This document shows, piece by piece, positions 34,410 through 35,700 of a DNA stretch of 35,700 nucleotides. Made by a program: the position numbers and the translations under genes. Under the pieces are notes generated by a model. That model had not been told where the DNA came from, did not search any database, and was given only the letters and a program-made list of their open reading frames with translations. Source of the DNA: Bacteroidota bacterium (lineage in GTDB: Bacteria; Bacteroidota; Bacteroidia; UKL13-3); NCBI GenBank assembly GCA_947481365.1, contig CANKGI010000003.1, forward strand, positions 1-35,700. The letters run 5' to 3'. The first letter of the stretch is position 1. Every line of letters begins with the position of its first letter.

Positions 34410-34472
34410 ACCACAGAGGCACAGAGAACAAAAAAAGAAAATTAAAAAACTGTGCCTTTGTATCTCTGTGGT
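34410..34472. terminator. Hairpin repeat between convergent genes
   Basis: ACCACAGAGGCACAGAG (34410-34426) pairs with the right arm at 34450-34472, which read in reverse complement is ACCACAGAG, a seven-base insert ATACAAA, then GGCACAG. The arms lie between the ends of ftcD and the opposing beta-helix gene, flanked by TTTTA on the left and TTAAAA on the right that extend the stem. The place suits a two-way terminator. This ACCACAGAG-type hairpin is also like short intergenic repeats seen in Bacteroidota genomes, so it may be a dispersed element. Confidence 0.55.
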
Positions 34473-34481
34473 TAAAAAAAC

Positions 34482-35700
34482 CTACTCGTAACAACCCATA
34501 CTCGGTGTTGATGAATTTCGGTTACGTCCTTTTAAATCATTACTCACATTTACATTTATTCCGGCAGCTTTTACAGGAGATGTATTTTGCAAATCGTAGT
34601 CGTCTTTGTTTACATCATTAAACATCGGATCTTTATTGATGATGTTTCCATGTGTATTTAAAATGACTGCAAAATCAGTTGTCTTAATCAAACAGTTTTG
34701 AAAACTCTGATGTCCTGTAGTGTTTCCTCCCGTTGCATTATTATTTAGCGTTAACTCCTCATCCTGATTTCCGTAAATAATATTATTAATAAGCGTTGCA
34801 TTAAGCGGAAAAGCTGCTATGGTATTTCCATTGATGTCTGTAAACGGAGAATTATCGAGTACAAAAGTTCGTGTTGTGCGACTAAACGTATTTCCAAAAG
34901 TTGCAAATGTGTTGTGATATAAAAAATAATCTCCACCCAACACTCCATAAAAAGTAAACTGTCCGCAATTGCTCACCAAATTATTTATACCAACCAATCT
35001 CGATGAAAAAGCAGCAATACCAATGGCATACATATTTTGAATTTTACTTTGCGAAATAACCAATTTAGGATTTTGATTGAGCGATGCCGAATCGAGTTCA
35101 ATGCCTACCAACCCATTTTTAATTACTGCGCCTTTAATCACATTATCTTTGCTATCAGGAAAAAATCGTATGCCAATCCATTGTCCAGGAGTTTCGGTAT
35201 AATCAGGCTCCATGCGGTCGCCTTCAAAAATCACTGGATTATCTGATGTTCCATTTACAATCAAAGTACCTGCCACCAAAAAGCATGATTTGGTGTGCGA
35301 ATAAATATGCGTTCCTGCATCAATAGTGAGGGTGCAACCACTGGGAACTAGAATTGAATCATAAATTACATAAGGCAAATCTGCTGTCCAGTGCAAATTA
35401 TTTGTTGCACAATCTAACACCTGATTGCGTAAGTAATTTGCCTTTCGGGCATATCCTGCAATATTTACCAATTGCATGTTTCCGTTCGTAGTAAAATCTA
35501 TTTCATCAAAAACAATAAAAGGTTTTTTAGGGTCGATTGAGCCATTCGAATCAACATACATTTGTACAAAAATGATGATGCTGTCTTTTCCTCTTATCAT
35601 TTTATTAACACCAGTATTTCCTGGCTTTCCGTCAATATTCAGTTTAAAAATTCCCCAAATATTTCCTTTCAATGCGATGTTCACATTTACTGCATCAGCA
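34482..35700 (-). CDS. Beta-helix surface protein, C-terminal part (cut by window edge)
   Basis: The frame is open to the right edge (it reads on as ADAVNVNIALKG), so the gene starts outside the window, and the in-frame GTG at 35684 is probably just an internal valine. About 405 residues are visible. First comes a beta-sandwich-like segment with KDSIIIFVQMYVDSNG and EIDFTTNGNMQLVNIAGYARKA, seen before beta-helix domains in many Bacteroidota lipoproteins. Then comes a right-handed beta-helix region with repeated short strands (VAGTLIVNGTSDNPVIFEG, VIKGAVIKNGLVGIEL, LINNIIYGNQ). It ends in the common tail TPSMGCYE. A surface or periplasmic location is likely; the function is unknown, and no catalytic motif is seen. 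Confidence 0.75.
   Translation of the reverse strand, partial: ADAVNVNIALKGNIWGIFKLNIDGKPGNTGVNKMIRGKDSIIIFVQMYVDSNGSIDPKKPFIVFDEIDFTTNGNMQLVNIAGYARKANYLRNQVLDCATNNLHWTADLPYVIYDSILVPSGCTLTIDAGTHIYSHTKSCFLVAGTLIVNGTSDNPVIFEGDRMEPDYTETPGQWIGIRFFPDSKDNVIKGAVIKNGLVGIELDSASLNQNPKLVISQSKIQNMYAIGIAAFSSRLVGINNLVSNCGQFTFYGVLGGDYFLYHNTFATFGNTFSRTTRTFVLDNSPFTDINGNTIAAFPLNATLINNIIYGNQDEELTLNNNATGGNTTGHQSFQNCLIKTTDFAVILNTHGNIINKDPMFNDVNKDDYDLQNTSPVKAAGINVNVSNDLKGRNRNSSTPSMGCYE

Noticed and set aside
35684-35686. GTG as the real start of the beta-helix gene
   Set aside because: The frame stays open upstream to the window edge and the upstream residues read smoothly into the domain, so the gene is truncated by the window rather than starting here.
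1-35700. CRISPR arrays, tRNA or rRNA genes, insertion sequences, prophage or toxin-antitoxin genes
   Set aside because: None was seen: no regularly spaced repeats, no cloverleaf with a TTCGA arm that I could support, and no transposase, integrase or toxin-like frame.

Overview
This window is AT-rich and densely coded, and it looks like a chromosome segment from a member of the Bacteroidota. The evidence is a secreted protein with a type IX secretion (Por) C-terminal sorting domain, almost no Shine-Dalgarno sequences, one clear TTTG/TAnnTTTG promoter, a Bacteroidota-type beta-helix surface protein, and a fused FtcD enzyme. I see no tRNA, rRNA, CRISPR array, transposase or phage gene.

Layout. 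(1) 1-1660: a GC-rich nested inverted repeat and a leftward T9SS-secreted protein gene. (2) 1783-8465, rightward: the core of a surface-glycan cluster, with two GT4 glycosyltransferases, an O-antigen ligase/polymerase (WaaL/Wzy type), a polyisoprenyl-phosphate sugar-1-phosphate transferase that starts chains, and a double-domain GT2 enzyme. (3) 15227-8462, leftward: a GT2 enzyme, the Wzm/Wzt ABC exporter, a DUF268 protein, a GT11 (alpha-1,2-fucosyltransferase-like) enzyme and two more GT2 enzymes. The two halves meet tail to tail with overlapping stop codons at 8462-8465. (4) 15385-26288: an unusually dense acyl-transfer region with three MBOAT (AlgI-like) membrane acyltransferases, two AlgJ/AlgX-like SGNH proteins, one more classical SGNH-like protein, and a tandem pair of GT-C-like membrane proteins. 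It is split into two divergent operons around 20542-20770. (5) 26302-35700: mostly housekeeping genes, namely the potassium transporter kup, recQ, then mannose-1-phosphate guanylyltransferase, an LD-carboxypeptidase and ftcD, and finally the truncated end of a beta-helix surface protein.

How the genes could work together (inference): the initiating transferase loads a sugar phosphate on undecaprenyl phosphate; the GT4, GT2 and GT11 enzymes build the glycan in the cytoplasm; Wzm/Wzt exports it, with the Wzt C-terminal domain perhaps reading an end modification; the ligase attaches it to lipid A-core. The MBOAT/SGNH pairs would then acylate it at the membrane or in the periplasm, and the twin GT-C-like proteins could add side sugars there. 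Mannose-1-phosphate guanylyltransferase makes GDP-mannose, the precursor of the GDP-fucose that a GT11 enzyme uses, but the two intermediate enzymes (Gmd and Fcl) are not in the window.

The most novel-looking part is the three-MBOAT region, in particular the 20771-26288 operon. It pairs an AlgX-like protein lacking the family's catalytic aspartate with two adjacent paralogous membrane proteins of unknown function and an MBOAT.
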